The notes under the pieces were generated by a model that was not told the origin of the DNA, did not search any database, and saw nothing but the letters and a program-made list of their open reading frames with translations. This document shows, piece after piece, positions 4,979-5,005 of a stretch of DNA of 5,005 nt. Source of the DNA: Oscillospiraceae bacterium (GTDB lineage Bacteria > Bacillota > Clostridia > Oscillospirales > Ethanoligenentaceae). The stretch's first letter is position 1. Every line of letters starts with the position of its first letter. The position numbers and the translations under genes were made by a program. Where the stretch lies: positions 1 to 5,005 of the forward strand of contig DOXU01000142.1 in NCBI GenBank assembly GCA_003518885.1, written 5' to 3'.

Positions 4979-5005
4979 ATTTTCAGCAAACCTGTTATTC
5001 ACAGA
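4979..5005 (-). promoter_or_regulatory. 3' end of a probable riboswitch leader upstream of cbiM (cut by edge)
   Basis: Only 27 nt are visible. On the minus strand CTGT, a 5-nt loop and ACAG form a small hairpin (about 4992-5004), followed by AGGTTTGCTG. The AGGT there could pair with ACCT at the base of the terminator (4975-4978), as an antiterminator would. A cobalamin riboswitch is the usual control element for cbiM operons, but no aptamer core is inside the window, so the class is a guess from context. Confidence 0.35.

Noticed and set aside
1..5005. CRISPR array, tRNA, rRNA or phage attachment site
   Set aside because: No regularly spaced direct repeats, cloverleaf with a T-arm GTTCRA box, or integrase context is visible.

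Overview
The window is a compact block of anaerobic (early cobalt insertion) cobalamin biosynthesis genes joined to a cobalt importer, all on the minus strand. In transcription order (right to left) it reads: a leader with an intrinsic terminator, cbiM, cbiN, cbiQ, cbiO, a 271-nt gap, cbiK, cbiC, a 403-nt gap, and the first 45 codons of cbiD, which is cut by the left edge. Each assignment rests on family motifs read in the translation: CbiM MHI start and GSCSHP, CbiO Walker A/B and LSGGQ, CbiK His/Glu/His ligands, CbiC catalytic His, and the CbiD LRTGxTTGSCA start.

Functionally, CbiMNQO form a group I energy-coupling-factor importer that brings Co2+ across the membrane. CbiK inserts Co2+ into sirohydrochlorin in the cytoplasm. 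CbiD and CbiC carry out two later corrin-ring steps, C1 methylation and the final C11-to-C12 methyl migration. The linkage of importer, chelatase and ring enzymes implies an anaerobe that makes B12 de novo. The use of CbiK, the motif-poor CbiN, the strong purine-rich Shine-Dalgarno sites and the intermediate base composition suggest a Firmicute, perhaps of the Negativicutes; this is inference without any database search.

The coding parts are orthodox; the non-coding parts are more interesting. (1) Just upstream of cbiM is a terminator hairpin placed as an attenuator, so the operon is probably controlled by a riboswitch (cobalamin or cobalt type) lying just beyond the right edge. (2) The 271-nt gap between cbiO and cbiK holds a compound 98-bp inverted repeat and a 29-codon ORF with a good ribosome binding site and a CPKC motif. 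(3) The 403-nt gap between cbiC and cbiD has no convincing gene but contains nested, mutually exclusive complementary segments that look like a structured RNA with alternative folds. It lies directly before cbiD, which seems to start at a TTG. I do not see the signature words of a standard cobalamin riboswitch there, so if it is a regulatory RNA its class is unrecognised.
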